Assembly: GCF_002835825.1 (NCBI RefSeq)
Contig: NZ_PIZH01000075.1
Location: 1 to 7,336 of the forward strand
Direction: 5' to 3'
DNA: 7,336 nucleotides
Source: Methanoregula sp.
GTDB taxonomy: Archaea > Halobacteriota > Methanomicrobia > Methanomicrobiales > Methanospirillaceae
The stretch's first letter is position 1, and every line of letters starts with the position of its first letter. The notes under the pieces were generated by a model, which had not been told where the DNA came from, ran no database searches, and worked only from the letters and a program-made list of their open reading frames with translations. The position numbers and the translations under genes were made by a program. Shown piece after piece: positions 1 to 6,807 of this stretch.

Positions 1-389
1 GGGAGCCGTTTGCCCAGGCCGGGCCGCTCGCAGATGTGGCAGAGCGGATCATTGATGCAGGGCTCACGGTTGTCACCTATTCCGGTTACACGTTTGAACA
101 GCTTATCTCATGCCGCGATCCGGAGTATGGCCGGCTGCTCGCGGCAACGGACCTTCTGATTGCCGGCCCATATCGTCAGGACCTTGCTTGCAGCGACAGG
201 TACCGGGGATCGAGAAACCAACAGCTCATCCCTCTTTCCGGAAGGCTCGCACCGGAACTATTCCTTCCTTCACAGGCCCAGGAACATGCCGTGGAATTCA
301 GCATCGCACCTGACGGAACGATCACCACAACGGGATTTCCTCCTGACAGCATGGTGAAACAGATGGCTGCACAGTGCAGGGGGGTGTAA
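1..389 (+). CDS. Radical-SAM / 4Fe-4S single-cluster activase-like protein, 5'-truncated by window edge
   Basis: This is the C-terminal part of a small radical-SAM protein of the NrdG-like (anaerobic ribonucleotide reductase activase-like) type. The frame is open to the left edge, so the GTG at 36 is not taken as the start. The first visible residues read (G)GEPFAQAGPLADVAERI, matching the GGEP motif that contacts S-adenosylmethionine in this family. Then come a strand and helix (GLTVVTYSGYTFEQL) and the family's late block (DLLIAGPYRQDL, followed by RGSRNQQ). The CxxxCxxC cluster loop must lie upstream, outside the window. About 128 residues are visible of an expected 200-230. The tail is a beta hairpin (VEFSIAPDGTITTTG) followed by a short helix. 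It ends 5 bases before the DUF1257 start, so it belongs to the same operon. No glycyl-radical enzyme is visible as a partner, so a true NrdG role is unlikely from this context; the substrate is unknown. Confidence 0.86.
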   Translation, partial: EPFAQAGPLADVAERIIDAGLTVVTYSGYTFEQLISCRDPEYGRLLAATDLLIAGPYRQDLACSDRYRGSRNQQLIPLSGRLAPELFLPSQAQEHAVEFSIAPDGTITTTGFPPDSMVKQMAAQCRGV

Positions 390-394
390 GAGAA

Positions 395-793
395 ATGTCG
401 CATTTCAGCCGTATCAGGACAACGTTCCGGCACCGCGAAGCACTCGTGCAGTGCATGCAGGAGCTCGGGTATTCGGTGGAGACCGATACGACCATCAAAG
501 GATACCATGGTCTTCACAACGTGGATATCGCTGCACGGAAGAGCGGCGGGTATGCCCTCGGGTTCGTGAAGAACGCGGACGGTGTATACGATCTCGTGGC
601 CGACTGGTGGGGCGTCAATGGTAAAAGCGAGCAGAAGATAGCAGAGGAGCTGAAACGACAGGCCGGCGCCATCCAGCAGGAGTATGCAAAGAAGATGGTG
701 CTGGAACAGGCCCGTAAGGAGGGCTTCGAACTGGTCTCTGAGAAGAACGAACAGGACGGAACGGTGCAGCTTGTGGTCCGGAGGTGGAGGTGA
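395..793 (+). CDS. DUF1257 (Ycf35-like) protein
   Basis: A 132-residue protein of the DUF1257 family, which includes plastid and cyanobacterial Ycf35; biochemical function unknown. The start at 395 is chosen because the protein then begins MSHFSRIRTTF, the typical opening of the family. A GTG in the same frame at 374 would add seven residues overlapping the previous gene. Visible family traits are the N-terminal helix (residues about 10-25), the ADWWGV block in the middle, a long charged helix beginning SEQKIAEELKRQ, the YAKKMVLEQARKEGF segment, and a C-terminal hairpin ending in VVRRWR. No membrane segment, signal peptide or metal-binding cluster is seen. A G-rich stretch before the start may serve as ribosome binding site. 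The stop codon is part of the next gene's Shine-Dalgarno sequence, so the two are probably translationally coupled. Family members commonly neighbour DUF2997 and Ycf46 genes, as here, which suggests a common complex or pathway. Confidence 0.93.
   Translation: MSHFSRIRTTFRHREALVQCMQELGYSVETDTTIKGYHGLHNVDIAARKSGGYALGFVKNADGVYDLVADWWGVNGKSEQKIAEELKRQAGAIQQEYAKKMVLEQARKEGFELVSEKNEQDGTVQLVVRRWR
786..793 (+). promoter_or_regulatory. Strong Shine-Dalgarno site overlapping a stop codon
   Basis: GGAGGTGA at 786-793 is a full match to the complement of the 16S rRNA 3' end and lies four bases before the ATG at 798. Its last three bases are the TGA stop of the DUF1257 gene. This fixes 798 as the start of the AAA+ gene, rather than an in-frame start further upstream inside DUF1257, and implies coupled translation of the pair. 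Confidence 0.85.
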
Positions 794-797
794 GACC

Positions 798-2360
798 ATG
801 CAGATTGCTGAACCTGACTTTTCCCGCAGGCTGAATATCTCGCTGCGGGCCCGCGTCACCCTGATCGTTGTCATCACACCCGAGGAGGAACGGGCAGTGT
901 CCGGGATCCGCGAGGTATGCGAGTCCTGGGACCCCCCCCGCCAGTGCATTGCCTGGGACTGCGTAGGTGGCTTCTCCGTGCTTGCCGGTCCAAAAACCTT
1001 TCCTGGCCAGTCCCGCGACGCGCTCGCGGCGCTCGACGACATGGTCAAAACCGGGGAAGACGCGGTCGTCATCTTAAAGGACTTCCATGAGTACTGGAAC
1101 AATCCGCAGGTGAAACGCCGGATCCGCAACTTCTCTCAGGAGTTCCGGTATAACCGGAGGACAATCGTGATCCTGACTCCGGCAACACGCGTCCCGGACG
1201 AGATCCGCGACGAGGCGGTGATCGTCCACTTCCCTCCTCCGAACGCTGCCGAACTCTCCGCAGATCTTGATACCCTGATCACAACGAGCGGGATCACCTG
1301 CTCGCTCACCACGGGGGGCCGCGAGAAGATCATCCAGGCCGCGCTTGGCATGACGCTGAACCAGGCACGACGGGCATTCTCGAAAGCGATCGTTGCACAC
1401 GGCAGGCTCGATGACCGCGACATTGATGCGATCATTGCCGAGAAAAAGGACATCCTCAGCGCTTCGGACGCCCTGGAGTTCTATAGTTATACCGAAACAC
1501 CCGAGAATGTCGGAGGTCTTGCGGTGCTCAAGGAATGGCTGGTCCTGCGCGAGCGGGCGTTCACGCAGGAGGCGAAAAACTTCGGCCTTCCGGCCCCCAA
1601 GGGAATTGCCCTCATCGGCATCCCGGGTACCGGAAAGAGCCTCACGGCAAAGATGATCGCCGATATCTGGCATCTCCCACTCCTCCGGCTTGACGTGGGA
1701 TCGCTTTTCGGGAGTCTTGTCGAGGAATCCGAAGAGATGACGCGACGCGCCCTTGCCCTCGCCGAGACGATCAGGCCGTGCATTCTCTGGGTGGATGAGA
1801 TCGAGAAGGCATTTGCATTCGGGAGCGGCGACGCCGGGACAAGCCAGCGGGTCTTTGCCCACCTGCTGACCTGGATGCAGGACAAGACCTCCCCCTGTTT
1901 TGTCGTGGCAACGGCAAACAACATCGCAGCGCTCCCGCCGGAACTTCTCCGGAAAGGCCGGTTCGACGAGATTTTCTTTTTAGATCTCCCGACCTTCGAG
2001 GAGCGGCGCGAGATCTTCTCAGTCCACTTACGGAAGCGCAAGTGCATCCCGGCAGAGTTCGACCTCGAGACTCTTGCCCGGGAGAGCGACGGGTATGTCG
2101 GAGCCGAGATCGAGCAGACTATTATCGATGCCATGTACCGGGCATTCAGCGAGAAGATGCGCAGGGTCACGACAGAAGACATCCTCACCTGCATGCAGGC
2201 ACAGGTCCCCCTCTCGGTTTCCCAGCGGGAGACGGTTGCAGCGCTCCGCACCTGGCTTGCGGAAGGGCGTGCCCAGTCGGCATCCCGGGTGACCATGTCC
2301 CGGGTACCGATCAATGGAAAGACGATTGCACTGGAGACATTTGTCCACGAGCGCCCGTAA
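798..2360 (+). CDS. Ycf46-type AAA+ ATPase
   Basis: A 520-residue cytosolic AAA+ ATPase of the Ycf46 type, the usual length for the family. Residues 1-about 240 form the family N-terminal domain: PEEERAV near the start, then VVILKDFHEY (90-99) and TIVILTP (122-128). These resemble a Walker B and a sensor 1 strand, but no Walker A precedes them, so this half looks like a degenerate AAA+ core plus helical lid. The C-terminal module is intact: Walker A GIPGTGKS (274-281), Walker B CILWVDE (D333, E334), sensor 1 in TANN (372-375), the arginine-finger segment RKGRFD (385-390) and a lid with GYVGAEIEQ. It should therefore bind and hydrolyse ATP as an oligomer and remodel a protein partner. The partner is unknown; the neighbouring DUF1257, WD40, Hsp70-like and DUF2997 products are obvious candidates. 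The start is set by the strong Shine-Dalgarno at 786. FtsH or proteasomal ATPases are excluded by the absence of membrane, protease and coiled-coil segments. Confidence 0.95.
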   Translation: MQIAEPDFSRRLNISLRARVTLIVVITPEEERAVSGIREVCESWDPPRQCIAWDCVGGFSVLAGPKTFPGQSRDALAALDDMVKTGEDAVVILKDFHEYWNNPQVKRRIRNFSQEFRYNRRTIVILTPATRVPDEIRDEAVIVHFPPPNAAELSADLDTLITTSGITCSLTTGGREKIIQAALGMTLNQARRAFSKAIVAHGRLDDRDIDAIIAEKKDILSASDALEFYSYTETPENVGGLAVLKEWLVLRERAFTQEAKNFGLPAPKGIALIGIPGTGKSLTAKMIADIWHLPLLRLDVGSLFGSLVEESEEMTRRALALAETIRPCILWVDEIEKAFAFGSGDAGTSQRVFAHLLTWMQDKTSPCFVVATANNIAALPPELLRKGRFDEIFFLDLPTFEERREIFSVHLRKRKCIPAEFDLETLARESDGYVGAEIEQTIIDAMYRAFSEKMRRVTTEDILTCMQAQVPLSVSQRETVAALRTWLAEGRAQSASRVTMSRVPINGKTIALETFVHERP

Positions 2361-2372
2361 GGGAATGAACAC

Positions 2373-5174
2373 ATGAGGTCCGTCGCCACGCTCCCCGTTT
2401 TCGGCCCACTGCTCCTCCGGCGCGAGGCAGGAAGACAGTCCCGGAACCTCCGTAACGGGGATTTGTCCGCCATCGGAACACTGGCAGGCATTGCAGCGAC
2501 CACAGAAAACAAGGGAGCACGGCGGATTGTATGGGAGAGCCTCCTTTCACTCGCGAGCCATGATGCCATCGATGCCCTGTGCAATGAGGCATTGTTGCGA
2601 GAGGATCCATTCCTGCGGGATCTTGCTCTCGAAAAGGGGTGTACTCCCCATGCTCCCGGAGCAAAAGCATTGTTCCTGTATCTTTCCGGACAGGACGAGG
2701 CATTCCTCCGGTTCGATCCGGAGGACCATCATCCAAAGCTTGCAGAGGGGTATGCAAAGGCGTCAGCACGGATCCGGTCTCACGCGCTCCATTATGCCGC
2801 GGAAATTGCTTGCAAAACCCGGGGGAACATCCTCGCCCGTGCACTCTTGGGAAGAGAACTTGACGGTGCTGCGGAGGACTGGTCGTACGGGGAATGGGAA
2901 CTTGTCATGAAAACGCTTGCCTGCGATGCATCCTGGGACCTGCTCTGGAGATTCGTACGCATGGCACCGCCGGCCCTCTCCCGTTCAGCGCTCGATACCA
3001 TGAACCGTGCAGGCTGGCACCCGGGAGGCGATGACCGGCAGGTCTTTGAGGAACTCGTCGCTCACCTGCCAGATTCCTGGAAATGCCCCGTGCTGGAAAA
3101 GTCGCTCAGCTCCCATGAGGTAGTGGACAGCCAGGTTCTGCGCCTCTCGTTCTCCCGGGACAGCACCCTCCTTGCCGCAGGATCGTGCGATGGCTCCGTT
3201 AGCGCCTGGAACGTCGGGTCTGCCCGGCTCCTCGGTTCCTGCACTCCCGGTACCGGGTCCCCGCATTTCCTTGCATTCTCTCCCGACAATACCCTGCTGT
3301 TTGCCGGGGGCGACAGGGGCACACTGCATGCAACCACCCTCTCCGGTGAGCCGGTATGGACCTTTAACGATCCTTCTCATCCCATCAACTGTGCGATCCT
3401 CTCGGCCAGTGGCGAGGAGATCCTTGCCGGGGACAGGGGAGGGGACCTTGTTTGCATAGGATGGAAAACCGGGGCCGTCCGCATCTCTGCGCCCTGTCAC
3501 CCCTCTCCGATAACCGCCCTTGCCGGGATCACGGGGGAACAACTGGCAACAGGCCATGCTGACGGAACGGTCTGTTGCCTTGGTGCGCTGACGGGGGAGG
3601 TGCTCTGGTCGGTCACAGGAACAGGTGACCCTGTCCGGGCACTTGCCTTCTCTGAAGAACGTGGTGACCTCCTCGTGATCCGTGGTCACGCTCTTCCGGT
3701 CTGCCTGTCCGGGCAGAACGGGAACCTGGTCCGGGCATTTACCCGGCACAACGGCACGGTATCCTGCTCTGCCATCTCGAGGGGATGCGGGACCTTTGTT
3801 GTTGGCGGGGATACGAACGTGCTCCGTATCTGGCACGCGGGGGAAAATCCGGCCTTGGAAATTCCGCTCTTCAACAGGATACCGTCCTGTTGCGCGATCA
3901 CGCAGGACGGGACCTGTCTCATTGCGGGCTGTAATGATGGTACGGTGTTCTCGTTTCATCTTCCCGACGGAACGAAGACTCGGGAGATCCGTGCGTACCG
4001 CCGACCGGTGAGTGCCTGCTCCCTTTCTCCGGATGGAAGACTCCTTGCCCTTGCAGGCTGGGATGGGACCGTCTCCCTGAGAACTGTCCCGGATGGGGAA
4101 CTCCTGCGTACCCTCAGGCGCTCCGCCGGGGCCGTCACGTCCCTTGCGTTCTCTGAGAGAGATTCCAGTATCCTTGCCGGAACCACGGATGGAACCGTCC
4201 GGCTGTTCTTCCCAGGAAGTGGTACGACAGGGAGGTGTATCGATCTCTATACCCCGTCATTACGAACGATCGCAGCAAGCCCCGATGGCACAGTTCTTGC
4301 CTGTGCCGGGAAAGAGCCCGGCTTCCGGTTCTGGGATATCAGATCCGGAAGCCTCCTTGCGACCTGCAGCGGGCTGAAGACCAGCGTGCGGTGCCTAGCA
4401 TTCCTTCCGAATGGGAAGACCCTCATCACCGGCGGGTGGGACGGCCGGGTCCGGCTCTGGGACGTCCCATCCGGGACGGCAAAAGAGGTATGCAAAGGTC
4501 ATACCAGCACGGTCACCTGTTGTGCTGTGAGCCCGTCGAGTGAGCTGTTCGCGACTGGTAGCAATGATACAACCGTCCGTATCTGGTATACCGGGGGTAA
4601 CGGGGATAGCAGAGAACCGCTTGTTCTCCGCGATACGGGAAAGGAAGTATCCTGTTGTACCATCTCCCCGGATGGCACACTTCTTGCAGCGGCCGGGGCA
4701 GATCCCGTGATACGGCTGTATCACCTGCCAGACGGGGCACGCACATATGATATCCCGCAGGTTCCGGGGATCCCCACAGCGCTCTCCTTTACGAGTGACG
4801 GCCTTTGCCTTGCTGCGGGGTATAAAAACGGGACGCTGGCATTCTATTCCTTGCATTATCGTACCCTGATCCGGGCGCTGCCCGCCCATACCGGGGCAGT
4901 GACTGGGATTGTCAGTATTCCCGAAAAGGATCAACTCGTAACCAGTGGTGAGGACGGGCGAGTCTGTACCTGGAGGATTCCGTTTCTCCGGCCCCTTTGC
5001 CACGCAACGTTTGGAGACCTGGAGCTTGCACAGGAACAAGCCCAGGGCACTGATGCAATGGCTTCCCCGTGGAGTTTTCTGTACCGGCTCCTTTCTCTCC
5101 GGTTCCAGGACGAGATCGAACTCTGCCCGGTCTTTCTCGATGCCGGGGCGCTGGATATCCAGATTGTCGGGTGA
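2373..5174 (+). CDS. Large WD40-repeat protein with helical N-terminal domain
   Basis: A 933-residue protein, probably a cytosolic scaffold, with no signal peptide or membrane segment. Residues 1-254 look alpha-helical and HEAT-like, with a block from 96 (GAKALFLYLSGQDEAFLRF) resembling N-termini of other prokaryotic WD40 proteins as I recall them. Residues 255-882 hold about 15 WD40 units with a period near 42, recognisable by SPDGTLLAAAG and DGRVRLWDV patterns. The best units are LAFLPNGKTLITGGWDGRVRL and its neighbour ending TTVRIW; units 3-6 are degenerate. Fifteen units would suit two stacked propellers of seven and eight blades. The tail (883-933) has a helical part (SFLYRLLSLRF) and two short acidic or hydrophobic segments, DEIEL and LDIQIVG. 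The repeat region is unusually cysteine-rich. The start lies 12 bases after the AAA+ stop; its ribosome binding site is weak, so translation may depend on coupling. WD40 proteins typically organise complexes and have no catalysis of their own, so a platform role is likely. Confidence 0.95.
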   Translation: MRSVATLPVFGPLLLRREAGRQSRNLRNGDLSAIGTLAGIAATTENKGARRIVWESLLSLASHDAIDALCNEALLREDPFLRDLALEKGCTPHAPGAKALFLYLSGQDEAFLRFDPEDHHPKLAEGYAKASARIRSHALHYAAEIACKTRGNILARALLGRELDGAAEDWSYGEWELVMKTLACDASWDLLWRFVRMAPPALSRSALDTMNRAGWHPGGDDRQVFEELVAHLPDSWKCPVLEKSLSSHEVVDSQVLRLSFSRDSTLLAAGSCDGSVSAWNVGSARLLGSCTPGTGSPHFLAFSPDNTLLFAGGDRGTLHATTLSGEPVWTFNDPSHPINCAILSASGEEILAGDRGGDLVCIGWKTGAVRISAPCHPSPITALAGITGEQLATGHADGTVCCLGALTGEVLWSVTGTGDPVRALAFSEERGDLLVIRGHALPVCLSGQNGNLVRAFTRHNGTVSCSAISRGCGTFVVGGDTNVLRIWHAGENPALEIPLFNRIPSCCAITQDGTCLIAGCNDGTVFSFHLPDGTKTREIRAYRRPVSACSLSPDGRLLALAGWDGTVSLRTVPDGELLRTLRRSAGAVTSLAFSERDSSILAGTTDGTVRLFFPGSGTTGRCIDLYTPSLRTIAASPDGTVLACAGKEPGFRFWDIRSGSLLATCSGLKTSVRCLAFLPNGKTLITGGWDGRVRLWDVPSGTAKEVCKGHTSTVTCCAVSPSSELFATGSNDTTVRIWYTGGNGDSREPLVLRDTGKEVSCCTISPDGTLLAAAGADPVIRLYHLPDGARTYDIPQVPGIPTALSFTSDGLCLAAGYKNGTLAFYSLHYRTLIRALPAHTGAVTGIVSIPEKDQLVTSGEDGRVCTWRIPFLRPLCHATFGDLELAQEQAQGTDAMASPWSFLYRLLSLRFQDEIELCPVFLDAGALDIQIVG

Positions 5175-5177
5175 GAC

Positions 5178-5183
5178 GGAGGG
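5178..5183 (+). promoter_or_regulatory. Shine-Dalgarno site for Hsp70-like gene
   Basis: GGAGGG lies nine bases upstream of the ATG at 5193, a normal distance. A second AGGAG directly abuts the ATG and is too close to act in the usual way. The site sits in the 18-base gap after the WD40 stop. Confidence 0.6.
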
Positions 5184-5192
5184 CAACAGGAG

Positions 5193-6794
5193 ATGAACTC
5201 ACAGGAACCTGCACCCATTCTTGGCGTGGATTTCGGGGACGGGGCTATTGTCTGCGGGAGTATGCTGCAGAACGGGAGCGGATTTTTTACCCATGCCTTT
5301 CCCGGCTGGTCGCAGGAGAAAAGGGGTACGGGAACATCAGGGCCAATATACCAGGTACCGACCCTGATACGGTATCGTGATGATAATGGCCATGATATCG
5401 GTGACGAGGTCGTGCGGGGGGCATATGCCGAACACCCGTCAACGGCACGATGGATCCGCAGTTATCTGCTCGAAGAGAGCGGGGCCCTGATCGCGGCTGG
5501 TGAGGAGCACGGAGTAACATTCCGCGATGCTGCGTGTGACCTCCTCGATGCAGTCCTTGGGAAGATCGTGACCGGGCACAAGAACATTCGTTCTGTTGTC
5601 TTTTCTGTTCCGGAAGATGCACCACGCTGGTACGGGGACTGGCTTTCAACGATCGCCCATGCTGCAGGAATGACCACCTGCCACACCGTCACAGAATGTT
5701 CAGCAGCAGCGGCCGGCTATGATCTGGACATCGGCACAGGACGGGCATTTCTCCTCTTTTCCTGTGACGAGACGGCACTCAGCCTCCGTATTGCGAGGAA
5801 CAACGGGTCGGTGGACAGCACAGGGATAGAAATGATCGGGTCTGCCCGGGCAGATACCGGATCAGGGACGCTGGATGGCTGGATAGCGAGGGAGATCCTG
5901 GGAAAAAGCCATCTGGCCGGTTACGGGAATCAGGGGAAACTCCGGTACAATACAGCCCTTGCCTGCGTCCCCCGGGTCGTGCAAAACCTTGCCGGTAACC
6001 ATGAAGCCGTCGCGGAGTTTTCTGACCCGATTTCAGGGAGGCCAGTCGCCGTCAGGATAACAGCCGATGACATTGTCCGGGTGTTTACCGACAACGGGCT
6101 TCCCGCGATCGTTGACGATGTGATCCGTCGTGCACGCGGGATGGCACTGGCGCGGGGATACACAGAGACCGCACCTGCTGCGGTCCTGATGACCGGACGG
6201 GGATCTATGCTGCCTGCTGTACAGGCACTTGTCCGGGACCGGTTTTCCGGAATACCCGTTCTCTCGGATCATCCGCTCGATGCCATTGTTCGGGGTGCAT
6301 GCCTGTTCCGCTCCCGCATGAGCAGTTCAGATCGCATCCGGAATAACTACGCGCTCCGGTACTGGGACCCGACCGCGCGGGAACACCGGTACCGTTTCCT
6401 CGTGCACAGCGACGCACGGTTTCCCAGCGCCGGGCAGGTCGCCAGGATCACGATCAGTGCCGCCTATGACGGGCAGGCACGACTTGGCCTCTCCCTGTAT
6501 GAGATTGGCAGGGACGGGAATGGAACTGGGCCGGTCCTCGAACTGGTCCAGGACCCTGCCGGCGGGGTCCGTATTGCCGCGCCCGAGAAAGACGCGGACG
6601 AGGAGAGCAGGCCAAGGCTCGTGAATGGCACCATAGCGACACTACTGACCGCCGATCCCCCTTGCGTGAAAGGTGAGCCCCGGTTCGAGCTGACATTCAA
6701 CATCGATCGTGAGAGACAACTCTGCCTCACGGCTCGCGACCTCATCACAGGGACGATTATCAAAAGGGATGCACTGGTGCACCGGTTAACATAA
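5193..6794 (+). CDS. Hsp70-like (actin-fold) protein with degenerate nucleotide-binding loops
   Basis: A 533-residue protein of the Hsp70/actin ATPase fold, shorter than DnaK (about 610-640). Phosphate-1 region: ILGVDFGDG (9-17), keeping the Asp and Gly of the usual GIDLGTT but with DG in place of TT. Connect-1 region: FSVP (137-140) through ECSAAAAGY (168-176), keeping the Glu of the NEPTAAALAYG motif. Phosphate-2 region: LLFSCDETALSL (187-198) where Hsp70s have FDLGGGT, so the glycine loop is lost. Adenosine region: VLMTGRGSMLPAVQ (331-344), close to the usual VGGSSRIPxVQ, followed by DAIVRGA. Residues after about 375 look beta-rich and could be a substrate-binding-like domain; no long C-terminal helical lid is seen. 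No DnaJ or GrpE gene is in the window. ATP binding is plausible but weakened, and hydrolysis is doubtful (inference). It may be a dedicated subunit or sensor for the adjacent AAA+/WD40 proteins and not a general chaperone. It is co-transcribed with neighbours on both sides. Confidence 0.92.
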   Translation: MNSQEPAPILGVDFGDGAIVCGSMLQNGSGFFTHAFPGWSQEKRGTGTSGPIYQVPTLIRYRDDNGHDIGDEVVRGAYAEHPSTARWIRSYLLEESGALIAAGEEHGVTFRDAACDLLDAVLGKIVTGHKNIRSVVFSVPEDAPRWYGDWLSTIAHAAGMTTCHTVTECSAAAAGYDLDIGTGRAFLLFSCDETALSLRIARNNGSVDSTGIEMIGSARADTGSGTLDGWIAREILGKSHLAGYGNQGKLRYNTALACVPRVVQNLAGNHEAVAEFSDPISGRPVAVRITADDIVRVFTDNGLPAIVDDVIRRARGMALARGYTETAPAAVLMTGRGSMLPAVQALVRDRFSGIPVLSDHPLDAIVRGACLFRSRMSSSDRIRNNYALRYWDPTAREHRYRFLVHSDARFPSAGQVARITISAAYDGQARLGLSLYEIGRDGNGTGPVLELVQDPAGGVRIAAPEKDADEESRPRLVNGTIATLLTADPPCVKGEPRFELTFNIDRERQLCLTARDLITGTIIKRDALVHRLT

Positions 6795-6795
6795 C

Positions 6796-6802
6796 AGGAG
6801 GA
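6796..6802 (+). promoter_or_regulatory. Shine-Dalgarno site for DUF2997 gene
   Basis: AGGAGGA lies five bases before the ATG at 6808 and immediately after the Hsp70-like stop codon. Together with the small intergenic gap it supports both the start choice and strong translation of this small gene. Confidence 0.8.
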
Positions 6803-6807
6803 AACGT

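Noticed and set aside
684..797. Upstream in-frame start for the AAA+ gene
   Set aside because: The extra 38 residues overlap DUF1257, are Arg/Trp-rich and non-family-like, and the perfect Shine-Dalgarno points to the ATG at 798.
176..1129. Long minus-strand open frame (317 codons) opposite the first three genes
   Set aside because: The translation has no recognisable domain and lies wholly opposite well-supported plus-strand genes; GC-rich codon use creates such antisense frames.
1487..2584. Minus-strand open frame of 365 codons across the AAA+/WD40 junction
   Set aside because: It is rich in Ser and Arg as expected for an antisense shadow, and the plus strand carries Walker motifs and WD40 protein with clear family matches.
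2985..3959. Minus-strand open frame of 324 codons inside the WD40 gene
   Set aside because: Low-complexity Arg/Gly/Pro-rich translation with periodic traits that mirror the WD40 repeats on the other strand.
3135..5018. Tandem DNA repeats in the WD40 region
   Set aside because: The repeat is at protein level only; the units have diverged in DNA and do not form a satellite or CRISPR-like array.
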